Below are positions 17,193 through 24,973 of a stretch of 38,142 bases of DNA, piece by piece (position 1 is the stretch's first letter; each line of letters opens with the position of its first letter). Source of the stretch: an uncultured Clostridia bacterium (lineage in GTDB: Bacteria > Bacillota > Clostridia > Christensenellales > Borkfalkiaceae); NCBI GenBank assembly GCA_947624965.1, contig CANQMN010000016.1, forward strand, positions 1-38,142, in the 5' to 3' direction. The position numbers were made by a program, and so were the translations under genes. A model generated the notes under the pieces. That model saw only the letters and a list, made by a program, of their open reading frames with translations, ran no database searches and had not been told where the DNA came from.

Positions 17193-17789
17193 TCATTTTC
17201 CCTCCCGCTTCACGGGGCGTTCCCGCGGGACGAACAGCGGGACGCGGAGCACGACGGGGAGCGCGACGAAACATGCCGCCGCATTGACGGCATACACCGC
17301 GCTCTGGATGCCCAGCCTCCCCGCGAGATACACCCAGAACGTCTTGGTGTAATCCCCGTGGTAGAGGATGAGCTTCACGTAGTAATAGTTCACGACGGAG
17401 TTGAGGCAGACGGTGATGAGCGCGTAACATGCGATGAGCGCGACCGCGCACTTCACGTAGGGCGCGTACTTGCCGCGGACGGGAAGATAGTGCAGGATGA
17501 GCCCCGTTAAGAACGCGTAGACCCCAAGCGTGAGCCCGAAGAGCCAGTAGATGCCGCTCGGCTTGATGAGGAACCCGATCCCGTCGCCCGCGAAGCCTAT
17601 CAGGAACGCGGGCGCCGCGCCCAAAAGATAGGCGGCGTAAAAACAGACGAAATAGGTGAACGTGAGCTTGTTGTTGGGGGAAATGTCGATATCGACAAAC
17701 GCATTCGCAACGACGGACAGGGCGAGAAAAACGGCGGTAAACGCGATCTTTTTCGCGGGCGAGAAGGACAAAAACAGTTTGGAGAACAT
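17193..17789 (-). CDS. Folate-family ECF transporter S component (FolT-like)
   Basis: A 198-residue substrate-binding membrane protein of an energy-coupling-factor vitamin transporter. The sequence pattern FTAVFLALSVVANAF, then DISPNNKLTF, GFAGDGIGFLIKPSG and YWLFGLTLGVYAFLTG is that of the FolT family, which binds folates and shares an ATPase module encoded elsewhere. About six membrane segments. The start at 17789 follows GGGAGG by eight bases; longer frames run through the riboswitch. A tetrahydrofolate riboswitch and a terminator that includes the ribosome binding site lie just upstream, which supports folate as substrate. Confidence 0.9.
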   Translation of the reverse strand: MFSKLFLSFSPAKKIAFTAVFLALSVVANAFVDIDISPNNKLTFTYFVCFYAAYLLGAAPAFLIGFAGDGIGFLIKPSGIYWLFGLTLGVYAFLTGLILHYLPVRGKYAPYVKCAVALIACYALITVCLNSVVNYYYVKLILYHGDYTKTFWVYLAGRLGIQSAVYAVNAAACFVALPVVLRVPLFVPRERPVKREGK

Positions 17790-17790
17790 C

Positions 17791-17815
17791 AAAAAAACCT
17801 CCCGTAAAGAGAGGT
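17791..17815 (-). terminator. Riboswitch expression platform: terminator overlapping the RBS
   Basis: On the minus strand ACCTCTC-TTTAC-GGGAGGT forms a 7-bp stem (one G-U pair) followed directly by six more T and then GATG of the start. The 3' arm contains the GGGAGG ribosome binding site. The hairpin can therefore stop transcription or hide the site, both turning the gene off when tetrahydrofolate is bound. Confidence 0.75.
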
Positions 17816-17893
17816 CCGTAATTTCGCCGTCTGAACGGAGCCGCCGTACGGAGCTTTTCGCAAGAAAAACGTAAAAAGGCGGCGGGCGACGAC

Positions 17894-18004
17894 GAGAGCG
17901 GACGCGCCGCGGCACCGCAGGGCGCGGAGAGAAAGATTTCCCCGCCCTTTCGTTTGCGAACAACGTCCCGTTTCGCAACACTTAACGCGCCTTGGCTACT
18001 CTTC
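17894..18004 (-). ncRNA. Tetrahydrofolate riboswitch
   Basis: Conserved blocks of the THF riboswitch occur in order on the minus strand: GAGTAG, GCGTTAAGTGT, ACGGGACGTTGTTCGC, AACGAA, then GCGGTG and GCGTCCGCTCTC. AAGAG at the start and CTCT at the end close the P1 stem. From memory these match the folT-type aptamer known from clostridia (GCGUUAAGUG and GGGAUGUCGU cores). It precedes the FolT-like gene by about 100 bases. Confidence 0.88.
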
Positions 18005-18010
18005 CCGAAT

Positions 18011-18039
18011 ATCATAGCACGACCGCGCCCGAAACGCAA
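18011..18039 (-). promoter_or_regulatory. Promoter of the riboswitch-FolT transcript
   Basis: TTGCGT (18039-18034) and TATGAT (18016-18011) with a 17-base spacer. Transcription would start close to 18004, right at the first aptamer stem. Confidence 0.75.
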
Positions 18040-18081
18040 CGGATTTTACATACTTTTTCCGCAAATCGCAATACTCCTATT

Positions 18082-18771
18082 ATGACCCTCGTCATTATCC
18101 GTACCGCGATCGTCTTTGCGACGCTCCTCGTCATCATGCGGCTGATGGGCAAACGGCAGATCGGCGAGATGCAGCCGTTTGAACTCGTCATCACCCTTCT
18201 CATCGCGGAGCTCGCCTGCATCCCGATGGCGGACGCCTCCGTCCCCCTCCTCTACGGCATCGTCTCCGTGCTCACCATCTACGTATTGCACGAGATCGTT
18301 ACCCTGCTCGACCTCAAAGTGAAGCCGCTCAAATCGTTCATCAGCGGCAAACCCAGCCTCGTCGTGAACAAGAACGGCATCGACGACTACCAGTTGAAGC
18401 GCAACAACCTCGACGTGAGCGACCTCATCGAGAGTTTACGCTCCGCGGGATATTTTTCGCTCGACTGCATCGACTACGCGCTGTACGAATCCAACGGGAC
18501 GTTCTCCGCGCTCCCCAAGGAAAACTACGAACAGATGCAGACCTCGCTCCCCCTCGTCATCGTCGATAACGGCAAATACGACGCGAAAAATTTGGAAATC
18601 ACGGGACTGGGGTACGAATTTTTCGACGAACTTCTCCGCGCGCAGGGCGTGAAAAAGGTGAAGCGCGTGCTCGTTCTCACCGCCGACGGCGAGGGAAAAA
18701 TTTATTTGCAGGAGAAGGGCAAAAAGTTCCGCACCTTCCGCGCGCAATATCCGAACGGGAAAACGTGGTGA
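18082..18771 (+). CDS. DUF421 membrane protein (YetF/YcaP family)
   Basis: A 229-residue protein with two or three N-terminal membrane helices containing MRLMGKRQIGEMQPFELVIT, the hallmark of DUF421. A soluble domain with SGKPSLVVNKNGIDD and LRSAGYFSLDCIDYALYES follows. Members are common in sporulating Bacillota, and some affect spore properties; the biochemical role is not settled. I take the ATG at 18082 because the earlier in-frame start lies in the promoter and riboswitch of the divergent gene. No clear ribosome binding site is seen. A DUF4363 gene follows, a frequent clostridial pairing. Confidence 0.88.
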   Translation: MTLVIIRTAIVFATLLVIMRLMGKRQIGEMQPFELVITLLIAELACIPMADASVPLLYGIVSVLTIYVLHEIVTLLDLKVKPLKSFISGKPSLVVNKNGIDDYQLKRNNLDVSDLIESLRSAGYFSLDCIDYALYESNGTFSALPKENYEQMQTSLPLVIVDNGKYDAKNLEITGLGYEFFDELLRAQGVKKVKRVLVLTADGEGKIYLQEKGKKFRTFRAQYPNGKTW

Positions 18772-18796
18772 GCGCCGCCCGCTACATAGGTGAAAT

Positions 18797-19174
18797 ATGG
18801 TAAAATCGCTCGTTGCCATCGCCGTCTCCGTGCTGCTCCTTTTGGGCGCGGCGCTCTTCGAGGGCTTCTACGTGCGGGATCAGTTTTCCCAATTCGGCGA
18901 AGAATTGCAGTCGCTCTACGACAAGGCGGAGGAACAAACGGCGAACGGCGAGGACGCGCGCGCCGTGCAGACCTCGTGGGAGGCGCGCAAGGAAAAGTTG
19001 CACGTTTGGATCCCCCACAACGACATCTCCCGCGTGGACGACTACATGTCCGAAGCCGTGCGCCTCATTGCAGAAAAAAATTACGCGTTCGCCCTTCCCA
19101 AACTCGAAATATTACTGCATCTGTGCGAGACCGTCCCCGGGACCTATGAGCCCGGCGTGGAGAATATCTTCTGA
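18797..19174 (+). CDS. DUF4363 family protein
   Basis: A 125-residue protein with an N-terminal membrane anchor (residues 4-23) and a helical domain outside (DQFSQFGEELQSLYDKAEEQ, WEARKEKLHVWIPHNDIS, EKNYAFALPKLEILLHL). This fits DUF4363, typically found behind DUF421 genes in clostridia. AGGTG lies four bases before the ATG. Likely a partner of the DUF421 protein in the membrane; function unknown. Confidence 0.8.
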   Translation: MVKSLVAIAVSVLLLLGAALFEGFYVRDQFSQFGEELQSLYDKAEEQTANGEDARAVQTSWEARKEKLHVWIPHNDISRVDDYMSEAVRLIAEKNYAFALPKLEILLHLCETVPGTYEPGVENIF

Positions 19175-19179
19175 ATGCG

Positions 19180-19214
19180 CCGCGCCCGACCGCAAAACTT
19201 GCGGTCGGGCGCGG
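19180..19214 (+). terminator. Strong terminator between convergent genes
   Basis: A perfect 16-bp stem (CCGCGCCCGACCGCAA and its complement) around AAC, followed by TATTTT on the plus strand; works mainly for the DUF421/DUF4363 transcript. Confidence 0.85.
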
Positions 19215-19230
19215 TATTTTCTGCGCTGTT

Positions 19231-20493
19231 TCAGAGGAGCTCTCTCGCCTGCGCGAGCATGAGCTTTATCCTGTTCTCCTGATTGACCCGCGTCGCCGAG
19301 GGGTCGTAGTCGACGGGAACGATGTTCGCGCGGGGATACAGCTTTTTCACCGTGCGCACCGCGCCCTTGCCCGCGATATGGTTGGGAAGGCACCCGAAGG
19401 GCTGGGCGCAGACGATGTTTTCCGTCCCCGTTTCGCAGAGCGCCGCCATCTCCGCGGGAATGAGCCAGCCTTCCCCCATCTTCACCCCTTGGTTCAGGAC
19501 CTTGTCCGCGCACCGCCGCAGGTGTTCAAAGTCGTGCTGGGGCGCGAACACCCCGTGCCGCACCGTGAGCGCGGCGATCTTCTTCTGCACGGCGTGCAGA
19601 CGCCGATAGACGAGGCGGAACACGGGCGTGGAGAGCCCCCGCCGCCCGTAAAACTTCGCGTCGTTGAGATTGTTGACGATGCAGTAGAGGATAAAGTCCA
19701 TGAGCGCGGGCACGACGGGCTCGCACCCCTCCGCGAGCAAAAACTCTTCGAGATGCGAATTGCCGAGCGGGGAATACTTGACGTAGATCTCCCCCACGAC
19801 GCCCACCTTGATCTTCCCCGTGCGGACGGCGGGCACGGCGGCGAACCTTTCGAGGATACGGACGGCGAGCTTTTTGGTGCGGGCAAAACCGCCCTCGTCC
19901 AGCGCGCGCTTCACGCGCTCCACGCATTCGGCGCGCGCCGCCGCACTGTCGCCCGCGTGCGTTTCGTACGGCTTCGTCTGGTTGTAACAGCTCATGATGA
20001 GATCGCCGTAAAAGATGGCGTATCCGAGCCGACGGATGAAGCCGATCCCGAGCTCGACGCCGTTCCCCTTTTCCAGCCCCGAAAAGTTGAGGGACAGCAC
20101 GGGGACCTGCGGGAACTCCGCTTTGAGCGCCTTGCGGATGAGCGAGACGTAGTTGCTCGCGCGGCATCCGCCGCCCGACTGCGTGATGAGCACCGCCGTC
20201 TTGTCCGTATCGTATTTGCCGCTTTTGAGTGCGTCGAGAAACTGCCCGATGACGCAGAGCGCGGGAAAACACGCGTCGTTGTGGACGTGTTTGAGCCCCT
20301 CGTCGATGACCTGTCTCCCCTCGTTGCGGAGGACTTCCATGCGGTAGCCCTCCTGTTGCATGACGTGCACGAGCAAATCGAAATGCCACGGGAGCATATC
20401 GGGGACGAGAATGGTATATTCCTTTTTCATCTCCCGCGTAAAGACGGGATACCGTTCGGTGAGATCCACCGTCGGTCTCTCGGGCGCTTTCAT
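19231..20493 (-). CDS. 2-hydroxyacyl-CoA dehydratase-like C-terminal protein
   Basis: A 420-residue cytoplasmic protein of the group linked to BadF/HgdC activases. Visible are DACFPALCVIGQFLDALKSG with a conserved cysteine, TQSGGGCRASNY, GNSHLEEFLLAEG and QPFGCLPNHIAGKG with another cysteine. These are the cysteine contexts of the dehydratase-like module that in relatives forms the last third of one protein of about 1,400 residues. Here it is a separate gene whose ATG overlaps the stop of the activase gene (ATGA). It probably works with that protein in binding or reducing an iron-sulphur centre; the substrate is unknown. Confidence 0.85.
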   Translation of the reverse strand: MKAPERPTVDLTERYPVFTREMKKEYTILVPDMLPWHFDLLVHVMQQEGYRMEVLRNEGRQVIDEGLKHVHNDACFPALCVIGQFLDALKSGKYDTDKTAVLITQSGGGCRASNYVSLIRKALKAEFPQVPVLSLNFSGLEKGNGVELGIGFIRRLGYAIFYGDLIMSCYNQTKPYETHAGDSAAARAECVERVKRALDEGGFARTKKLAVRILERFAAVPAVRTGKIKVGVVGEIYVKYSPLGNSHLEEFLLAEGCEPVVPALMDFILYCIVNNLNDAKFYGRRGLSTPVFRLVYRRLHAVQKKIAALTVRHGVFAPQHDFEHLRRCADKVLNQGVKMGEGWLIPAEMAALCETGTENIVCAQPFGCLPNHIAGKGAVRTVKKLYPRANIVPVDYDPSATRVNQENRIKLMLAQARELL

Positions 20494-23417
20494 CCTCTCT
20501 TTTGCTCCTCGATCGCGGCGAGCATGGAGCGGAGCCGTATCTTCACGACGCCGAGCCCCGCGATCTCATCGATCTTTATTTGGGTGTAAAGTTTGCCGCG
20601 GCTTTCGAGCACGGCGCGGACTTCGTCCGTCGTGATGGCGTCGATGCCGCATCCGAAGGAGACGAGCTGGACGAGGTCCACCCCCTCCCGTCGCGTGGCA
20701 AATTCCGCCGCGCGGTACAGCCGCGCGTGATACGTCCACTGGTTGAGCACGTTGACTTTGACGAAATTCCCCTCCTCGAACACGGCGTCCTCGGAGAGGA
20801 CCGCGAGCCCGAGCGAATTGAGAAGTTTATCGATGCCGTGGTTTATTTCGGGGTCCACGTGGTACGGTCTGCCCGCGAGGATGACGGCGTGCCGCCCCTC
20901 CCTTTCGGCGCGGGCGAGGATCTCCTTCCCCTTGCGCGCCGTCTCCGCGTGAAATTCCTCCATGCGCTTCAAGCCCGCGCGGAACGCGCGGCGGACGGCG
21001 GACGCGGAAAGATCGTACTTTTTGAGCGCGCGTTTGAGCGCGCGCACCGTCGTTTTCTCGTCGTTGGGGTCGAGGTAGGGCATGATGAAATTTTCGTCCG
21101 TGAGCCGCTCGTTGTTCGCTTTGAGAAGTTCGGGATAGTACGCGACGACGGGACAGTTGTAATGGTTTACGCCGCTGTGCTCGTCGAGATTGTAACTTTC
21201 GCAGGGGTAGAAGATAAAGTCCACTCCCTTGTCGAGGAGACTTTCGATGTGTCCGTGCATGAGCTTGGCGGGATAGCATGCCGTATCGCTCGCGACGGTG
21301 TGCTGTCCCTTAAAGTACAGCTCGCGCGAGCTCCTGTCCGAGAGGACGACGCGGAACCCGCACGTCTCGAAAAACTCCGTCCAGAGCGGGAGCTGCTCAT
21401 ACATCAGAAGTTGCAGGGGAAGCCCGACGACGCCGCGCCGCCCCTCTCCCCCCTTGGGCAGGGAGCGGAGACGCTCGTATTTCCACGCATAGATGTTCGG
21501 AACGTCCGTCGCGGGTTTGGAGCCCGCGCCCCGCTCGCATTTGTTGCCCGAGACGAACCTTCTGCCGTCCGCAAACGTGAGAATGTTCACACTGCACCGG
21601 GAAGTGCATCCGCCGCAGTTGACGGTGCGCGACGCATAGGAAAAGTTGCCGAGCTCCGCCTCCGTGAGAAGGGAGCTGATGAGGACGTCCTCCCGCGTGT
21701 TTTCCTTGGCGTAAAGCGCCGCGCCGAACGCGCCCATCAAACCCGCGATCGCGGGACGGACGACTTCCCGCCCCGTCTCCTTCTCGAAGGAGCGGAGCAC
21801 CGCGTCGTTTAAGAACGTTCCGCCCTGCACGACGATGTGTTTGCCCAGTTCCTCCGGCGTGCGGGCGCGGATCACCTTATAGATGGCGTTTTTGACGATG
21901 GAAGCGGAGAGCCCCGCGGAGATGTCCTCGATGCTCGCCCCCTCCTTCTGCGCCTGTTTCACCGAACTGTTCATGAACACCGTGCACCGCGAGCCGAGCT
22001 CGACGGGACGCTTCGCGAACAGCCCGAGGCGGGAAAATTCTTCGATCTCCATGCCCATGGCTTTGGCGAACGTCTGGATGAACGAGCCGCACCCCGAGGA
22101 GCACGCCTCGTTGAGCATGATGGAGTCGATCGCGCGGTTCTTCACCTTGAAACACTTGATGTCCTGCCCGCCGATGTCGATGATGAAGTCCACTTCGGGA
22201 TTGAAATACAGGGCGGCTTTGAAGTGCGCCATTGTCTCCACGACGCCGAAATCCACTTTGAGCGCCGCTTTCATCATGTCCTCGCCGTAGCCCGTAACGC
22301 ACGCGCCGCGGATGACGATCCTGTCCTGCGTGAGCGAATAGATCTCGCGGAGCTTGTTCGCCACGATGTCGAGCGGCTGCCCGTTGTTCGTCTGATAATG
22401 GGAATACAAGATCTTGTTCTCGGGCGTGATGAGCATGAGCTTGGTCGTCGTCGAGCCCGAATCGATGCCGAGGTACGCCTCGCCCCGATAGGTGAAGATG
22501 TTTTCAAATTGCAGATCGCTCCGCTTGTGCCGCTCGATGAAGTCGCTGTACTCCTCCCGCGACGAAAAGAGCGGCTCGCCCACCGCGATGGCGTCGCTCT
22601 CGGGCGCGGAGGCGATGCGGCGTTCGATCTCTCCGAGCTCCTCCTCTTCGGACGTCTTTGCCGCCATCGCCGCGCCGACGGACATGAAGCAGGGCGCGTT
22701 CTCGGGGAATACCGCGTGCGCCTCGTCCAGCCCGAGCGTCTGCACGAACGCCCGCCGCAACGCTTTGAGGAAGTAGAGCGGTCCGCCGAGAAAGAGCACC
22801 TTCCCCTTGATGCGCCGCCCCTGCGCGAGCCCCGAGACCGTTTGGTCGACGACGGCTTGGAAGATGGAAGCCGCGATATCGCTCTTTTTCGCGCCCTGGT
22901 TGAGGAGGGGCTGGATGTCCGACTTCGCGAATACCCCGCAGCGGGAGGCGATGGGATAGACCTTTTCCGCTTGCAGGGCGAGCGCGTCCATCTCGTCTAC
23001 GGAGAGGTCCAAAAGGGTCGCCATCTGGTCGATGAACGCGCCCGTGCCGCCCGCGCAGCTCCCGTTCATGCGCTGTTCCGCGCCGCCCGTAACGAAGATG
23101 ATCTTCGCGTCCTCGCCGCCGAGCTCCACCGCCGCGTCTACATCCGGATACAGCGTTTTGATCGCGCCGTACGCCGCCTGCACCTCCTGCACGAAGGGAA
23201 GTTTCCCCCTCTGCGCAAGCCCGAGCCCCGCCGAACCCGTAACGCATACGCGAAACCGCTCGGAAAAGGAACGGACCTTTTCGAGTTCGCCCGAAACGCA
23301 TTCTCTTACACGCGAAAAGTGGCGCACATAGGACGAGTAGAGGACGTTCCCCTGCTCGTCCATGACGCACACTTTTACCGTCGTGGAGCCGACATCGATG
23401 CCGAGTAGTTTTGCCAT
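20490..23417 (-). CDS. Acyl-CoA dehydratase activase, double ASKHA plus DUF2229
   Basis: A 975-residue protein. The first BadF/BadG/HgdC-type ATPase domain begins GIDVGSTTVK and has NGSCAGGTGAF; the second starts near residue 316 with GIDSGSTTTKLM and has EACSSGCGSF. In this family a cysteine between two such domains holds a [4Fe-4S] cluster used for ATP-driven electron transfer. A DUF2229 region follows with a cysteine cluster NCGGCTSRC near residue 600. I choose ATG 23417: the promoter's -10 box at 23444-23449 puts transcription start downstream of the alternative ATG at 23441. Role: redox activator of a dehydratase-like partner, probably the next gene. Confidence 0.9.
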   Translation of the reverse strand: MAKLLGIDVGSTTVKVCVMDEQGNVLYSSYVRHFSRVRECVSGELEKVRSFSERFRVCVTGSAGLGLAQRGKLPFVQEVQAAYGAIKTLYPDVDAAVELGGEDAKIIFVTGGAEQRMNGSCAGGTGAFIDQMATLLDLSVDEMDALALQAEKVYPIASRCGVFAKSDIQPLLNQGAKKSDIAASIFQAVVDQTVSGLAQGRRIKGKVLFLGGPLYFLKALRRAFVQTLGLDEAHAVFPENAPCFMSVGAAMAAKTSEEEELGEIERRIASAPESDAIAVGEPLFSSREEYSDFIERHKRSDLQFENIFTYRGEAYLGIDSGSTTTKLMLITPENKILYSHYQTNNGQPLDIVANKLREIYSLTQDRIVIRGACVTGYGEDMMKAALKVDFGVVETMAHFKAALYFNPEVDFIIDIGGQDIKCFKVKNRAIDSIMLNEACSSGCGSFIQTFAKAMGMEIEEFSRLGLFAKRPVELGSRCTVFMNSSVKQAQKEGASIEDISAGLSASIVKNAIYKVIRARTPEELGKHIVVQGGTFLNDAVLRSFEKETGREVVRPAIAGLMGAFGAALYAKENTREDVLISSLLTEAELGNFSYASRTVNCGGCTSRCSVNILTFADGRRFVSGNKCERGAGSKPATDVPNIYAWKYERLRSLPKGGEGRRGVVGLPLQLLMYEQLPLWTEFFETCGFRVVLSDRSSRELYFKGQHTVASDTACYPAKLMHGHIESLLDKGVDFIFYPCESYNLDEHSGVNHYNCPVVAYYPELLKANNERLTDENFIMPYLDPNDEKTTVRALKRALKKYDLSASAVRRAFRAGLKRMEEFHAETARKGKEILARAEREGRHAVILAGRPYHVDPEINHGIDKLLNSLGLAVLSEDAVFEEGNFVKVNVLNQWTYHARLYRAAEFATRREGVDLVQLVSFGCGIDAITTDEVRAVLESRGKLYTQIKIDEIAGLGVVKIRLRSMLAAIEEQKRG

Positions 23418-23443
23418 AACCGAAGCCCGAAAGTTTTTCATCC

Positions 23444-23472
23444 ATTATACCACAATCGACGGGAAATGACAA
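23444..23472 (-). promoter_or_regulatory. Promoter of the activase operon
   Basis: TTGTCA (23472-23467) and TATAAT (23449-23444), 17-base spacer; the transcript would begin near 23437, about 20 bases before the chosen start. Confidence 0.85.
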
Positions 23473-23512
23473 CTTTCGCGGAAAAATTTTTTCACGGGGA
23501 TTTTTTTGCATG

Positions 23513-23537
23513 AAAAAAGGAGCTCCGAAGAGCCCCC
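23513..23537 (-). terminator. Terminator with UUCG loop
   Basis: Minus strand GGGGGCTC-TTCG-GAGCTCCT pairs over 8 bases (two G-U) with a stable UUCG loop and then five or more T. It ends transcription of the zinc-ribbon membrane gene. Confidence 0.85.
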
Positions 23538-23549
23538 ATCCCGCCGTTT

Positions 23550-23903
23550 TCAGAAGATGAGCGCCAGCGTCGCCCCCACCGCGATCCACACGATCGTCCA
23601 GATCAACGTGGAGATGATCCCGATCACGAGCCCCGCAATGGCGAGCCCGTTGCAGCTCGTGTATCTCTTGTGCAAGCACATGCCCACGATGCTCAACACC
23701 AGCCCGACGATCGAGGCGATCACAAAGAAATAGCCCAACCCGAGCGAGATAAGACTCACAACAAAGCCCGCAATGCCCAAGCCGTTGACCTTCTTCGGGA
23801 CGTCGGGCGTCGCCGCGGGGGCGGGCGCCGCCACCAACGCACCGCAATACAGACAGACGTACGCGTGCTCATCGATTTCTTTCCCGCAATTTTTGCAAAA
23901 CAT
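23550..23903 (-). CDS. Zinc-ribbon DUF4190-type membrane protein
   Basis: A 117-residue protein. The N-terminus is a zinc ribbon (FCKNCGKEI, VCLYCGAL). An Ala/Pro-rich linker follows, then two hydrophobic hairpins (GLGIAGFVVSLISLGLGY and LAIAGLVIGIISTLIW) in the DUF4190 pattern. The start at 23903 is five bases after AGGAGG; upstream codons lie in the promoter. It has a perfect consensus promoter with repressor-like sites around it, divergent from the XRE gene. Function unknown. Confidence 0.85.
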   Translation of the reverse strand: MFCKNCGKEIDEHAYVCLYCGALVAAPAPAATPDVPKKVNGLGIAGFVVSLISLGLGYFFVIASIVGLVLSIVGMCLHKRYTSCNGLAIAGLVIGIISTLIWTIVWIAVGATLALIF

Positions 23904-23918
23904 GGTTTCCTCCTGTAT

Positions 23919-24015
23919 GAGTAATATTTTACTTTGTATCTCTATTATATGAGTTATATTTTTCTTTGTCAAGAAAATTTAAGTAATATTTTTTATAATT
24001 GAGTAAAATTTTACG
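23919..24015. promoter_or_regulatory. Four-site operator between divergent genes
   Basis: Four related 15-base sites start at 23919 (GAGTAATATTTTACT), 23951 (GAGTTATATTTTTCT), 23981 (AAGTAATATTTTTTA) and 24001 (GAGTAAAATTTTACG), spaced 32, 30 and 20 bases, near whole helical turns. The first and last are near-palindromes (AGTAA and TTACT; GTAAAATTTTAC). The second lies inside the consensus promoter of the membrane-protein gene. The XRE protein encoded next door is the likely binder. Confidence 0.7.
23944..23972 (-). promoter_or_regulatory. Perfect consensus promoter
   Basis: TTGACA (23972-23967), 17-base spacer, TATAAT (23949-23944). So strong a promoter overlapped by repeated operator sites suggests tight repression. 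Confidence 0.92.
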
Positions 24016-24035
24016 CAAACGGGAATGATTTGTAC

Positions 24036-24356
24036 ATGAACAACCGCATCAAAAGTTTACGTTTGGAAAGGGAAATGAGCCAGCGGGCGTTGGCAGAGAA
24101 GATCGGTTGCAGTCAGAAATCCGTGGACGGATGGGAAAAAAACAAGATCGAGCCCGCCGCGGGGTTTGTCTGCGCGCTCGCAGACGTCTTTGAATGCACG
24201 ACGGACTATCTTCTCGGTCGCGAGGACGACTTCGGAAACGTCAATCCCGCCGTCGATCTCACGGCGCAAGAGCGCGCGCTCGTGCAACGCTACCGCGCCC
24301 TTCCCGCGGAAAAGCAAACGCAGCTCCTCGACTTTGCCGCGTTTCTGGACAAATAA
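24036..24356 (+). CDS. XRE-family transcriptional regulator
   Basis: A 106-residue repressor-type protein. The helix-turn-helix spans about residues 4-58 (IKSLRLEREMSQRALAEKIG, SQKSVDGWEKNKIEPA, LADVFECTTDYLLGRED), followed by a short helical tail (LTAQERALVQRYRALPAEKQ) that may dimerise. ATG at 24036 is used; a TTG two codons earlier is possible. Divergent from the zinc-ribbon gene with four operator-like sites between, so it probably represses that gene and itself. Confidence 0.9.
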   Translation: MNNRIKSLRLEREMSQRALAEKIGCSQKSVDGWEKNKIEPAAGFVCALADVFECTTDYLLGREDDFGNVNPAVDLTAQERALVQRYRALPAEKQTQLLDFAAFLDK

Positions 24357-24401
24357 GCGCAACGGCACGTTCTGTTTGCTTACGGAAAAGTTCCGATGCA
24401 G

Positions 24402-24445
24402 AAAAGACCCGCCCGTCCGCTGTCTTGCGGACGGGCGGGTCTTTT
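24402..24445. terminator. Bidirectional terminator
   Basis: AAAAGACCCGCCCGTCCGC pairs fully with its complement around TGTCTT, with A-run and T-run ends. It serves the XRE gene and, from the other side, spoIIID, whose stop codon lies at its edge. Confidence 0.9.
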
Positions 24446-24705
24446 CAATTTTTCCTGCCGAGGAGCTCGTACTTCCGCCGTGTGGCGTCCCCGCCGCGCA
24501 GGTGCCGTTCGCAAAGATTTACGCCGAGCACCTTCTTCACCCGCTCGTAGAGATCGGGATCGATAAAGCGCAGCCGCTCGGTAACATCCTTATGCACGGT
24601 GGATTTGCTCACGCCGAAGTGCGCAGCGCAAGCGCGCACCGTGCAACCCGTCTCCGCGATATACGCCCCGTTCCGCCGCGCGCGCTCCGCGATGTATTCC
24701 CACAT
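24445..24705 (-). CDS. spoIIID: Sporulation regulator SpoIIID
   Basis: An 86-residue DNA-binding protein that in the mother cell switches genes on and off between the sigma-E and sigma-K stages. The pattern YIAERARRNGAYIAET, CTVRACAAHFGVSKSTVHKD and ERHLRGGDATRRKYE closely follows the SpoIIID family. Start at 24705 (MWEYIAER) is eight bases after GGGGG; eight upstream codons are open but not conserved. It implies a spore-forming lineage, though one gene does not prove that this strain sporulates. Single gene, closed by the terminator at 24402-24445. Confidence 0.94.
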   Translation of the reverse strand: MWEYIAERARRNGAYIAETGCTVRACAAHFGVSKSTVHKDVTERLRFIDPDLYERVKKVLGVNLCERHLRGGDATRRKYELLGRKN

Positions 24706-24873
24706 CCGTTTTTCCCCCTTTTTCGACAAAGGATACTTATATCTATGTCGATTATCCGAGGTTTAGTACGAAAGCCCCGAGATAGGCTCAAACCAAACAA
24801 CTCAACGACGACCGTTGCGCTCCTTACAAATTTAGCTCGACGCCTGTAAAATTCGTTTCATGATCTTTTGCAG

Positions 24874-24906
24874 AAAAAAACAGCCCTCTATTTAAGGACT
24901 GTTTTT
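24874..24906 (-). terminator. Terminator after the GIY-YIG gene
   Basis: Minus strand ACAGTCCT-TAAATAG-AGGGCTGT (one G-U) with flanking A-run and a seven-T run. It closes the leftward transcript of the GIY-YIG gene. The remaining 24706-24870 holds no gene I can support. Confidence 0.85.
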
Positions 24907-24973
24907 GGACCTCTTCATTCACGATAGTTATATTCCGCAACGATAAGCCAATGTCGATCGGAAAGAGATCGAT

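Noticed and set aside
21837..23408. 523-codon plus-strand ORF
   Set aside because: Antisense shadow of the activase gene, which carries clear ATPase motifs.
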